From JASHVB01 sp035486135 (GTDB lineage: Bacteria > Pseudomonadota > Alphaproteobacteria > Acetobacterales > Acetobacteraceae): 22,181 nt of DNA. Where the stretch lies: the NCBI GenBank assembly GCA_035486135.1, contig DATHNI010000403.1, positions 1 to 22,181 of the forward strand, given 5' to 3'. Made by a program: the position numbers and the translations under genes. Below, piece by piece: positions 7,364 to 14,343 of the stretch. Position 1 is the stretch's first letter; every line of letters starts with the position of its first letter. The notes beneath the pieces are model-generated. The model did not search any database. It was not told the origin of the DNA and saw nothing but the letters and a program-made list of their open reading frames with translations.

Positions 7364-8248
7364 ATGGACTGGGACAAGCTCCGGGTGTTCCACGCGGTGG
7401 CCGAGGCTGGCAGCTTCACGCATGCCGGAGACACGCTGAACCTGAGCCAATCCGCGGTCTCCCGACAGATTTCCGCGCTGGAGGAGGCACTCCAGGTGCC
7501 GCTGTTCCACCGGCACGCGCGCGGCCTGATCCTGACCGAGCAAGGGGAGGCACTGAACCGGACGGTGCGTGAGGTGTTCGCCAAGCTGGCGATGACCGAG
7601 GCGCTGCTGACCGAAAGCCGGGAGAAGCCGGCGGGGCGGCTGAAGGTGACGACGACTGTCGGGTTCGGCTCGTCCTGGCTGGCGCCGCGGCTGCAGGATT
7701 TCCTCGAGGCCTATCCGGACGTGTCGATCTCGCTGCTGCTGGACGATTCGGACCTTGATCTGGCGATGCGCGAAGCGGACGTGGCGATCCGCATGCATCC
7801 GCCGAAGCAGCCCGACCTGGTGCAGCGGCATCTGATGACGATCGAGTGGCACCTGTACGCCTCGCCCGAATACCTGAAGAAGCATGGGATGCCGCAGCGG
7901 CCCGAGGATCTGGACGCACATAAGCTGGTGCTGTTCGGCGACTATCGCCCGCCGGTGCCCGATATCAACTGGCCAGCGGACGTGGGACGCCGGCCGGGCA
8001 ATCCGCGGCGCGCCTTGCTGGAGGTGAACAACGCGCAGGCGGTGGTGCTGGCGATCCGCTCGGGGCTCGGCATCGGCGCGGTGTCGGACTTCATGAATGC
8101 GGAAGTCCAGGACTTGGTGCGGGTGCTGCCCGACCTGAAGTCGCCGAAGGTGGACGTGTTCTTCGTCTATCCCGAGGAGTTGCGGAATTCGAAGCGCGTA
8201 GCGGTGTTCCGGGATTTTTTGCTGGCGCGGCTGGCGGAGATGCACTGA
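7364..8248 (+). CDS. lsrB: LysR-family regulator of the LsrB/VtlR type
   Basis: The 294-residue protein has an N-terminal winged helix-turn-helix (about residues 1–60) and a LysR effector domain. The opening DWDKLRVFHAVAEAGSFTHA, then LNLSQSAVSRQ, LFHRHARGLILTEQGE and VTTTVGFGSSWL, match what I recall of rhizobial LsrB and Brucella VtlR. The position just downstream of trxB is also the rhizobial arrangement. In Sinorhizobium and Agrobacterium, LsrB controls oxidative-stress and envelope genes and is reported to sense oxidation through cysteines. This protein contains no cysteine at all, so any redox sensing would need another mechanism. AGGGGAG lies directly before the ATG. The gene symbol rests on family resemblance and context. 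Confidence 0.85.
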   Translation: MDWDKLRVFHAVAEAGSFTHAGDTLNLSQSAVSRQISALEEALQVPLFHRHARGLILTEQGEALNRTVREVFAKLAMTEALLTESREKPAGRLKVTTTVGFGSSWLAPRLQDFLEAYPDVSISLLLDDSDLDLAMREADVAIRMHPPKQPDLVQRHLMTIEWHLYASPEYLKKHGMPQRPEDLDAHKLVLFGDYRPPVPDINWPADVGRRPGNPRRALLEVNNAQAVVLAIRSGLGIGAVSDFMNAEVQDLVRVLPDLKSPKVDVFFVYPEELRNSKRVAVFRDFLLARLAEMH

Positions 8249-8300
8249 ACCGGCGAAGCGTGTTCGGTCACCGTGTGGGGCCGGTGCGGGGGGCAGTTCG

Positions 8301-8376
8301 GCAAAGTAGATTCACCACAAAGGCACGCAGGCACGAAGAATAAGAACTTTGTGCCTTTGTGGTGGTTCTACTTTGC
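8301..8376. terminator. Strong inverted repeat downstream of the lsrB-like gene
   Basis: The 26-base arms at 8301–8326 (GCAAAGTAGATTCACCACAA...) and 8351–8376 match at 24 of 26 positions when one is reverse-complemented. The loop is about 24 bases. It sits between the convergent lsrB-like gene and the small gene at 8420–8638. It is therefore a good candidate for a two-way transcription end, although no long T-run follows. It resembles the CACAAAGGCAC-type elements found between genes in many proteobacteria. Confidence 0.55.
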
Positions 8377-8419
8377 TTGCTTGCGAAAACCACAGTCGAG
8401 GCGGGATTGTCGCCAGGCC

Positions 8420-8638
8420 TCAGCCGCCGCGATCGGCCCGATCGGCGTGACGCAGGACGGTGCTGTCGGCCACGGTATCCTGACGGTCGCCGGCGCCTGA
8501 TGCGTACAACTGGGTGACCATGGCATCCGGCTGATTGTCCATGACGAGGCGGCCATCGAACGCGCTGCCGACGCTGATCGTACCCATCGCAAAGAGCGCG
8601 GCGGCTGCGAGCAACGAAATGCACATTTCCTTCGTCAT
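8420..8638 (-). CDS. Small secreted hypothetical protein
   Basis: A 72-codon gene with a very strong ribosome binding site, AAGGAGGGG, ending 3 bases before the ATG at 8638. The product starts with a clear Sec signal peptide (basic MTKEM, hydrophobic ISLLAAAALFAMGTISVG) with likely cleavage after GSA at residue 26. The ~46-residue mature part (FDGRLVMDNQPDAMVTQLY... ending RHADRADRGG) has no cysteine and no motif I recognise. I infer a small exported periplasmic protein of unknown role. The distal half is polar, and its coding status rests on the ribosome binding site and signal peptide. Confidence 0.6.
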   Translation of the reverse strand: MTKEMCISLLAAAALFAMGTISVGSAFDGRLVMDNQPDAMVTQLYASGAGDRQDTVADSTVLRHADRADRGG

Positions 8639-9029
8639 GGTCCCCTCCTTCGTTTTGTTCCGCGAGGCCCGCAGGTATCGTTCGCGTCGGCGGTCTCGGC
8701 GTGAGGGCATCGGTAGTCGCGTCGAAAGGATTTTGAAACTGGAAGTAAGCTCCTGGGAACCCGGCCGCTAAAGCGGTGGCGTATTCGGTGCGCCGCCATG
8801 GGGTTGTTCCGCGATTCTCTGCCGCCAATTTTCGCCGGGTTTTGCGGTTTGTTCGCGTGGCAGCCCCTGGCGGAAGCCGGCGGCGTCCGCGGCCACCAGG
8901 TCACCCGCGGTGGACGCCCGCCGTGCATGCGGTTCGGATTGTTCTGCGGCTATCGGCAGGTCCGCCGGCGCAGGGTCGAGTTCCGCAAGTTTGACATCGA
9001 TCGCCGCGATCACCTGGCGCGCGAACGGA
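8639..9029. other. Intergenic stretch, no supported gene
   Basis: Frames here are short or lack a family match. A minus-strand frame (8768–9109) contains RQVIAAIDVKLAELDPAPADLP but has no convincing start signal. It may be decayed sequence continuing from the remnant at 9030–9134. A small palindrome (GCCGCTAAAGCGGTGGC) lies near 8764. Confidence 0.4.
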
Positions 9030-9134
9030 CCCAGATGCGCGTAGCATCCCGGCGAGACGCCGCAAACGGCGGGCGAAAGCCGCGGGATCGTAGACTCGCT
9101 CCAGGACACACCGATAGTCGCGCAGGGCCCTGCC
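9030..9134 (-). pseudogene. Possible C-terminal remnant of a B12-binding radical SAM protein
   Basis: One minus-strand frame reads LRDYRCVLERVYDPAAFARR followed by LRRLAGMLRA. This resembles the C-terminal (DUF4070) segment of cobalamin-binding radical SAM proteins, where a YR..LERVYDP.A...R pattern is typical. A stop codon (TAA at 9135–9137) lies directly upstream in the same frame. No catalytic CxxxCxxC motif or B12 domain is present, so at most ~35 codons survive. The assignment is from memory of the family pattern and could be coincidental. Confidence 0.35.
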
Positions 9135-9260
9135 TTAATGACCCCGCCTCAATCAGATCGTGCTGGTCATCGAGGCAAGGTCGTGGACCGTGGGCCTGCG
9201 CCCGCCCTGACGACGGACGCGGGCCCGGCCATGCCGTGCAGGTCCTGCGCCCCGCCCCCC

Positions 9261-9440
9261 TCAATGCCGCGGCTGGGGCGCCTCGTCGAATACACTACAG
9301 GCGAGTGATACAAGTTGCTCGGCCGTGCCGGTGAACCCGGCACGGTCGGCATCCTGGGCAAGCGCAATCAATCGATCCGACAACACCAGCGGGCTGACGG
9401 CGCCCCGGCGAAACAGAACTGGGGCGGAGAGCAAGGTCAT
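9261..9440 (-). CDS. Small hypothetical protein
   Basis: A 59-codon frame begins at ATG 9440 with AAGGAGAAG about 8 bases upstream, a good ribosome binding site. The product (MTLLSAPVLFRRGAVSPLVL, then SDRLIALAQDADRAGFTGTA and EQLVSLACSVFDE) looks like a short soluble helical protein with no signal peptide. It has one cysteine and an acidic C-terminal half. I do not recognise a family. It lies downstream of the ribbon-helix-helix gene on the same strand, with a 70-base gap. Confidence 0.55.
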   Translation of the reverse strand: MTLLSAPVLFRRGAVSPLVLSDRLIALAQDADRAGFTGTAEQLVSLACSVFDEAPQPRH

Positions 9441-9510
9441 GGAGGTCTTCTCCTTCACGCGGCCGTTCTGGCCGCACCCCCAGAATGCAACAGTATTCTT
9501 GAACGGAAGG

Positions 9511-9714
9511 TTAACCGCCGCGCGATTCTTGCAGTGCCAGCAGGCGCAGCGCCGAGGCCAGCGGCTGGCCGGGCGCGCGTGCTGCGTCGGTCGCGGCCAC
9601 CAGCGCCGACAACGTCTGGCCGCGCGCCGCCGCGATGCCGGCCAGCGCGGTCCAGAACGGCTGCTCCAGCGCGACACTGGTCCGATGGCCCGCCAGGGAG
9701 AAGCTGCGCTTCAC
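9511..9714 (-). CDS. Ribbon-helix-helix domain protein
   Basis: The product (about 67 residues from a GTG at 9714) matches the RHH_4-type ribbon-helix-helix family. The segments are VKRSFSLAGHRTSVALEQPF, FWTALAGIAAARGQTLSALV, and a C-terminal ALRLLAL. Members are small predicted DNA-binding proteins of unknown target. The start is uncertain. GGAGGGAGGTGG lies at 9741–9730, which suits a CTG at 9726 or, with long spacing, this GTG. An ATG at 9783 would overlap the fumC remnant. In related Acetobacteraceae this gene commonly follows fumC, and here it follows a fumC 3' fragment in that order. It could be intact or part of the same decaying copy. Confidence 0.65.
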   Translation of the reverse strand: MKRSFSLAGHRTSVALEQPFWTALAGIAAARGQTLSALVAATDAARAPGQPLASALRLLALQESRGG

Positions 9715-9722
9715 CAGCCCGC

Positions 9723-10034
9723 TCAGCCGCCACCTCCCTCCAGTGTCGCGCCCGGCGCGGTTATCGCTGCCGGCACCACCCACCGATCGAACTCCTCTGG
9801 CCGCACGAAGCCGCGCTTCGCCGCGGCCTGCTTCAGCGTGATGTTCTCCACCAGCGCCGTTTTGTCGATCTTCACCGCCTTGTCATAACCTATCCGAGGA
9901 TACAGCGCGGTAACGAGCATGAGCGATTTCGCCAGGTTCTCGGCGATGTGTTCGCGGTTCGGCGCCAGCTTGGCGACCATGTTGGGCGCGAAGCTTTCCG
10001 CCGCGGCGGCGAGGAGCAAGCGCGATTGCAGCAT
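9723..10034 (-). pseudogene. fumC: 3' fragment of class II fumarate hydratase (fumC)
   Basis: About 103 codons match the C-terminal quarter of class II fumarase: NMLQS, ESFAPNMVAKLAPNREHIAE, SLMLVTALYPRIGYDKAVKI, and EEFDRWVVPAAITAPGATLE. The full enzyme is about 460 residues. The catalytic GSS loop and the active-site histidine region are absent, so it cannot be an active fumarase. Homology stops at about 10037, next to a perfect 7-base hairpin (CCCTGCG/CGCAGGG at 10052–10069). Several residues differ from the usual pattern: R in place of A in NMLQSA, and Y in place of N in TALNP. This is consistent with decay. A functional fumC presumably exists elsewhere. Confidence 0.82.
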
Positions 10035-10146
10035 GTTTGGAGATGATCACCCCCTGCGTGACCGCAGGGTTGCTCACCTGGCGTGGTGCGGCGGGTCATC
10101 GCCTGATATGGTCCGCCCCGGAATCAACAGTAGACGGATTACGAAA

Positions 10147-11070
10147 ATGGCCTGGCTGCGCGCGATCCTGCTCGGATGTCTGGTGCTGACAGCGGCGGGG
10201 GCGGCGCGGGCAGCGACACTGGATGTCGGGCCCGGCAAGCAGTTCAAGCAGCCCAGCGAGGCGATCGCGGCGGCCAAACCAGGCGACACCGTCAGCATCG
10301 CGCCAGGGCAGTATTATGACTGTGCCCTCGTCCGGCAGGACAATCTCACCATCGAGGGTGCCGCGGCGGGCGCCGTGCTCACCGATACGACCTGTGCGGG
10401 CAAGGCCATCCTGGTCATCTCCGGCAACGACGTCACGATTCGCAACCTGACGCTGCAACGTGCCCGGGTGCCCGATCATAACGGTGCCGGCATCCGCGCC
10501 GAGGGTGGCAACCTGACGATCGAGAACGTGAAGTTCCTCAACAACGAGGAGGGCATCCTCACCGCCGACAACCCGAATGCCACCCTCAAGATTACCGGCA
10601 GCGAGTTCATCCATAACGGCGCATGCGAGGGCGGCTGCGCGCACGGCATCTATACCGGCCGGATCAAGCTGCTGCGCGTGGAGCATTCGCGGTTCTTCGA
10701 AACGCAACATGCCCACAACATAAAATCCAAGGCACTGAATACGGAAATCGTTGACTGCGACATCCAGGACGGCAGCAAGGGCACCTCGAGCTACCAGATC
10801 GACGTGCCGAACGGCGGGTCGCTGCTGGTCGAGGGCAGCACGCTGGAGAAGGGGCCGAACTCCGAGAACCACGCCTACGCGATCATCATCGGCGAGGAGG
10901 GCGTGCGTCAGGCAAGCGACTCGATCGTGATCCGCAACAACACCTTCGCCAACGACACGGGGCACCCGACGACGTTCTTTCGCAACCTCACCGCCACGCC
11001 GGCGGAGCTTGTGGGCAACAAGTTCAAGGGCGAGGTGCGGCCGCTGGATGGCGACGGCTCGGTGAGCTGA
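10147..11070 (+). CDS. Secreted right-handed parallel beta-helix protein
   Basis: The 307-residue product begins with a Sec signal peptide (MAWLRAILLGCLVLTAAGAA, cleavage near RA|ATL). It continues with KQFKQPSEAIAAAKPGDTVS, the typical opening of periplasmic beta-helix proteins. Repeated turns with I-x-N-x-T/F spacing follow from about residue 75 to 290: VTIRNLTLQRA, LTIENVKFLNNEEGIL, LKITGSEFIHN, IVIRNNTF. A GACEGGCAHGIYTG loop holds a cysteine pair. Proteins of this fold bind or cleave polysaccharides, but I see no defined lyase or hydrolase active site. The enzyme class is therefore open. The ribosome binding site is weak. The gene appears monocistronic and ends before a palindrome. Confidence 0.85.
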   Translation: MAWLRAILLGCLVLTAAGAARAATLDVGPGKQFKQPSEAIAAAKPGDTVSIAPGQYYDCALVRQDNLTIEGAAAGAVLTDTTCAGKAILVISGNDVTIRNLTLQRARVPDHNGAGIRAEGGNLTIENVKFLNNEEGILTADNPNATLKITGSEFIHNGACEGGCAHGIYTGRIKLLRVEHSRFFETQHAHNIKSKALNTEIVDCDIQDGSKGTSSYQIDVPNGGSLLVEGSTLEKGPNSENHAYAIIIGEEGVRQASDSIVIRNNTFANDTGHPTTFFRNLTATPAELVGNKFKGEVRPLDGDGSVS

Positions 11071-11113
11071 CGCGGTATTCACTGTCATTGCGCGGCGGGC
11101 AGTCGCGCGAAGG

Positions 11114-11209
11114 CTACTCCCCCTCCCCTTGAGGGAGGGGGTTGGGGGGAGGGGTTCGTGCCGCACCGCCCCCTCCCCCAACCCCCTCCCACAAGGGGAG
11201 GGGGAGTAG
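11114..11209. repeat. C/G-run palindromic repeat, copy 1
   Basis: The arms CTACTCCCCCTCCCCTTGAG... (from 11114) and ...AAGGGGAGGGGGAGTAG (to 11209) are near-perfect reverse complements of about 40 bases with a short centre. The same element occurs at 20472–20579. It lies between two convergent genes, the beta-helix gene and queG. A strong hairpin here would end transcription from both sides. Confidence 0.85.
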
Positions 11210-11211
11210 CA

Positions 11212-12393
11212 CTATCCCGGCGCCCCCAATCGCTCGCACGCCCACGCCGCGGCTTCCGCGACCACCGGGTTCGGGTCCGATCGCAGTCGCCGCGCGACGG
11301 GCAGCAGCGAGGCCTCGCCGGAGTTGCCGATCGCCATCAGCACATTGCGCACGAACCGGTCGCGCCCGATGCGCTTGATCGGCGAGCCGATGAACATCGC
11401 GCGGAACCCGGCGTCGTCCAGCGCGGCAAGCTCGGCCAGGCGGGGCGCTGTCAGGTCCTCGCGCGCGCGCAGCTTCGGATGCCGCGTGGCGCGGGCGAAG
11501 CGGTTCCACGGGCACACTGCCAGGCAATCGTCGCAGCCATAAATGCGGTTGCCCAGCAATGGCCGCAGGTCATGCGGGATCGGGCCGGCGTGTTCGATCG
11601 TCAGGTAGGAGATGCAGCGCGTCGCATCCAGCCGGTACGGCGCGGGGAACGCGTCGGTCGGGCACACCGACAGGCAGCGCGCGCAGGTGCCACAGCGGCC
11701 GGCGTGCGGGTCGTCAGGTGGGATGTCGAGCGTGGTGTAGATTTCGCCGAGGAACAGCCAGGAGCCGTGCGTGCGCGACACCAGGTTGGTGTGCTTGCCC
11801 TGCCAGCCTATGCCAGCGCGCGCCGCCAGCGGCTTTTCCATCACCGGCGCGGTGTCGACGAACACCTTCACGTCCGGCCCGAAGCGCGACACGACGAACT
11901 GTGCCAGGTGCTTCAGCATGCCCTTGACCACATCGTGGTAGTCCCGATTGCGAGCATAGACCGAGATGTTGCCTCGGTCGGGTTGTTGCAGCGTCGCGAG
12001 CGGGTCGCCGTCGGGCGCATAGGACAGGCCGAGCACGATCACGCTGCGCGCCTCGGCCCACAGCGCGCGCGGGTGGCTGCGCTGGTCCGCGCGTGCTGCG
12101 AGCCATCCCATGTCGCCGTGCTGCCCCGCGGCCAGGAACGCTGCGAGGCGCTGGCGTGCCTCGGGCCCCAGGTCCGCGCGGCAGAAACCGACCGCGTCGA
12201 AGCCAAGGGCGAGGGCCTTGTCACGGATCGCCGTACACCTCTCCCGCCGCGCGGGTGAGGTCGACGCGCCTGGCGCGCCGGGTGAGGGTGCTGCGTGCGG
12301 CTCGATCTCCCTCACCCGACGCTGCGCGTCGACCCCCGGGTCGGAGCCCGGGGGCAGGCTCTCTCCCGTTTCGCGGGCGAGGTTTCGAATCAC
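11212..12393 (-). CDS. queG: Epoxyqueuosine reductase QueG
   Basis: QueG performs the last step of queuosine synthesis, reducing epoxyqueuosine in tRNA with a cobalamin cofactor and two 4Fe-4S clusters. Visible are the catalytic-Asp segment FVDTAPVMEKPLAARAGIGW (D180), the cluster motif CGTCARCLSVCP (C234, C237, C240, C244), the second set C260 and GCDDCLAVCPWN (C287, C290, C294), and C-terminal HEAT-like helices. The start is unusual. The family N-terminus should begin near TAIRDKALALGFDAVGFCRA, but no start codon lies there. The sequence directly upstream is the palindrome at 12237–12383. The chosen GTG at 12393 overlaps the queF stop (GTGA) and would add ~50 repeat-encoded residues. A GTG at 12315 or a rare codon near 12235 are alternatives. 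Confidence 0.9.
   Translation of the reverse strand: MIRNLARETGESLPPGSDPGVDAQRRVREIEPHAAPSPGAPGASTSPARRERCTAIRDKALALGFDAVGFCRADLGPEARQRLAAFLAAGQHGDMGWLAARADQRSHPRALWAEARSVIVLGLSYAPDGDPLATLQQPDRGNISVYARNRDYHDVVKGMLKHLAQFVVSRFGPDVKVFVDTAPVMEKPLAARAGIGWQGKHTNLVSRTHGSWLFLGEIYTTLDIPPDDPHAGRCGTCARCLSVCPTDAFPAPYRLDATRCISYLTIEHAGPIPHDLRPLLGNRIYGCDDCLAVCPWNRFARATRHPKLRAREDLTAPRLAELAALDDAGFRAMFIGSPIKRIGRDRFVRNVLMAIGNSGEASLLPVARRLRSDPNPVVAEAAAWACERLGAPG
12237..12383. repeat. Palindromic repeat between queF and queG
   Basis: This shares the outer arms of the 3942–4139 element: ACCTCTCCCGC... at one end, and GGGGGCAGGCTCTCTCCCG followed by GGCGAGGT at the other, with CCCTCACCC and GGGTGAGGG inside. It is about 147 bases long and less symmetric. 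It lies exactly where the queG start codon should be, so its arrival has reshaped the 5' end of that gene. Its right-hand end supplies a GGGAGAGG word that could act as a ribosome binding site. Confidence 0.75.
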
Positions 12394-12854
12394 CCCCGTC
12401 CCCGGTACGGCGGCACGTCCTGCGGCGGGATCCACACGCCGTTGGGGGGTGATCCGCTCTGCCAGAACACGTCGATCGGCATGCCGCCACGCGGATACCA
12501 GTAGCCGCCGATGCGCAGCCAGACCGGCGCCACCACCTCGGTCACCCGTTGCGCGATCTGCATCGTGCAGGCCTCGTGGAACGCGCCGTGGTTGCGGAAC
12601 GAGGCAAAGAACAATTTCAGCGACTTGCTCTCGACGATCCAGTAGCCCGGCACATAGTCGAGCACGATATGCGCGAAATCCGCCTGGCCGGTCAGCGGGC
12701 AGAGGCAGGTGAACTCGGGACAGGTGAAGCGGATCAGGTACTGCCGGTCGGGCGCGGGATTGTCCACGCGTTCCAGCGTCGCCTCGTCCGGCGAGGCAGG
12801 GATCGGGGTCGGCCGGCCAAGCTGCGTCAGTCCGGCATAGCGGTCATCGCTCAT
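12390..12854 (-). CDS. queF: NADPH-dependent 7-cyano-7-deazaguanine reductase QueF
   Basis: The 154-residue protein is a type I (short) QueF, which reduces preQ0 to preQ1 in the cytosol. The catalytic cysteine lies in FTCLCPLTGQADFAHI (C52) with the partner Asp at D59. The family motif ESKSLKLFFASFRNHGAFHE is at residues 75–94. The C-terminal part (GGYWYPRGGMPIDVFWQSG) is typical of the alphaproteobacterial form. The start at 12854 follows GGAGG by four bases; an ATG at 12875 is possible but less likely. It follows tgt by 54 bases, and its stop overlaps a potential GTG start of queG. The three genes probably form one transcript. Confidence 0.95.
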   Translation of the reverse strand: MSDDRYAGLTQLGRPTPIPASPDEATLERVDNPAPDRQYLIRFTCPEFTCLCPLTGQADFAHIVLDYVPGYWIVESKSLKLFFASFRNHGAFHEACTMQIAQRVTEVVAPVWLRIGGYWYPRGGMPIDVFWQSGSPPNGVWIPPQDVPPYRGRG

Positions 12855-12908
12855 GCGTCCTCCGTCATGCGTCACCCGTGTTGCGTCCTCGTCGTGGGTG
12901 GTTCCTCG

Positions 12909-14033
12909 TCATGCGTCCTCTGGGGCCGTCCAGCCCGCGCGCAAGGCTGCGGCGTGCTGCGCGAAGCGGCCCTCGACGATCGCGGCGCGCAACCCACGCA
13001 TCAGGTCCTGATAATATGCCAGATTGTGCCAGGTCAGCAGCATCGGCCCCAGCATCTCCTCGGCCTTGAACAGATGATGCAGGTAGCCGCGCGGGTGCCG
13101 CGTGCAAGCCGGGCACGAGCATAGCGGATCGAGCGGCCGGGCGTCGGTGGCGAACCGCGCATTGCGCAGGTTGAATACGCCGCCCGAGGTGAAGGCACGC
13201 CCGGTGCGTCCGGCGCGCGTCGGCATGACGCAATCGAACATGTCGATGCCGCGCGACACCGCGCCGATCAGGTCGTCGGGCGTGCCGACCCCCATCAAGT
13301 AGCGCGGCCGGTCCGCCGGCAGCAGAGGCAGCGTAGTGTCCAGCACGGCGTAAGTGGTCGCCTGGCCCTCGCCGATCGCCAGGCCGCCGACCGCGTAGCC
13401 GTCGAAGCCGATCCCGGTCAGCGCACGCACCGAGGCGGCTCGCAGCGCCGGATAGACGCTGCCCTGCACGATGCCGAACAGCGCGTAGCCGGCGCGCGCG
13501 ATGAACGCCTCCCTGGACCGCGCCGCCCAGCGCATGGACAGCTCCATGGAAGCGAGCGCCTCTGCCTCGGTGGCGGGGAAGGCGGTGCACTCGTCCAGCG
13601 CCATGGTGATCGTGGCGTCGAGCGCATGCTGGATCTGCATGGCGCGGGCGGGGGTGAGCCGGTGGGTGGCGCCGTCCAGGTGCGACTGGAACGTCACGCC
13701 GTCGGCGTCCAGTTTGCGCAGCTTGGCCAGCGACATGACCTGGAAGCCGCCGGAATCGGTCAGGATCGGGCCGGGCCAGTCCATGAACCGGTGCAGCCCC
13801 CCGAACCGTGCGACCTGTTCCGCGCCGGGGCGCAGCATCAGGTGGTAGGTGTTGCCCAGCACCAGCCGGGCGCCGGTGGCGCGCACGGCGTCGGCGGTCA
13901 TCGCCTTCACCGTGCCGGCGGTGCCGACCGGCATGAAGACCGGCGTCTCGACCGGACCATGCGCGGTTTGCAGCACGCCGGCGCGTGCCGCGCCGTCGGT
14001 GGCGACGAGACGGTGGGAGAACATGGGATCCAT
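12909..14033 (-). CDS. tgt: tRNA-guanine transglycosylase (queuine/preQ1)
   Basis: The ~374-residue enzyme exchanges guanine-34 of GUN-anticodon tRNAs for preQ1. Visible are PVETPVFMPVGTAGTVKAMT, the substrate-binding Asp in ILTDSGGFQVMSL (D93), MALDECTAFP, GLAIGE, the nucleophile segment GIDMFDCVMPTRAGRTGRAF, and the zinc site CSCPACTRHPRGYLHHL (C305, C307, C310 plus a His). The length is normal. Starts at 14033 and 14024 both fit the family N-terminus (FSHRLVATDGAARAG). Neither has a clear ribosome binding site, and the ATG at 14105 would add unrelated sequence. It heads the tgt–queF–queG set. I see no preQ1 riboswitch upstream. Confidence 0.95.
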   Translation of the reverse strand: MDPMFSHRLVATDGAARAGVLQTAHGPVETPVFMPVGTAGTVKAMTADAVRATGARLVLGNTYHLMLRPGAEQVARFGGLHRFMDWPGPILTDSGGFQVMSLAKLRKLDADGVTFQSHLDGATHRLTPARAMQIQHALDATITMALDECTAFPATEAEALASMELSMRWAARSREAFIARAGYALFGIVQGSVYPALRAASVRALTGIGFDGYAVGGLAIGEGQATTYAVLDTTLPLLPADRPRYLMGVGTPDDLIGAVSRGIDMFDCVMPTRAGRTGRAFTSGGVFNLRNARFATDARPLDPLCSCPACTRHPRGYLHHLFKAEEMLGPMLLTWHNLAYYQDLMRGLRAAIVEGRFAQHAAALRAGWTAPEDA

Positions 14034-14343
14034 CGGAGGCGTGATATGGCCCGGGTGACGCCCGGGCGCCACCTGCGGCGCGACGTGGCACGCATGATGG
14101 CTCATCAGGCAGGGGATTGGTTCGCCGCTTCGCTCCTCGCAATGACAGGTGTGGCGTGACGACGATGCCGGTCAGGATGGTTCCAGGGATTTCGGGAAGA
14201 AAGCAGACGAGGCCACGAGCGTCGTCCGGGGCGCGAAGCCCCATACGGTTTTCGCGACGGAAGCTGTATGAAGTTCCGCACGGATGGATGTCAGCAACGC
14301 CCGTTCATTTAGCACTCAGCCGTTGCCAAACGGCGCAATTCCG
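14034..14343. other. Intergenic region with REP-like fragment
   Basis: No gene is supported here. Bases 14114–14146 carry the common bacterial intergenic word GGATTGGTTCGCCGCTTCGC followed by TCCTCGCAATGAC, a single arm of a widespread repeat. A small GGGGC/GCCCC hairpin lies at 14228–14242. The stretch separates tgt from the LysR gene upstream on the same strand. Confidence 0.5.

Noticed and set aside
6905..8245. 446-codon minus-strand frame opposite trxB and the lsrB-like gene
   Set aside because: It is a shadow of two well-supported plus-strand genes and has no family match.
8768..9109. 113-codon minus-strand protein
   Set aside because: Lacks a start signal, overlaps the putative radical-SAM remnant in another frame, and has no recognisable domain.
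12865..14244. 459-codon minus-strand frame overlapping tgt
   Set aside because: It lies in a different frame of the tgt sequence and its upstream part is a REP-like repeat.
14034..14343. preQ1 riboswitch upstream of tgt/queF
   Set aside because: I could not find a compact hairpin with the A-rich tail and pseudoknot pairing expected of a preQ1 aptamer.
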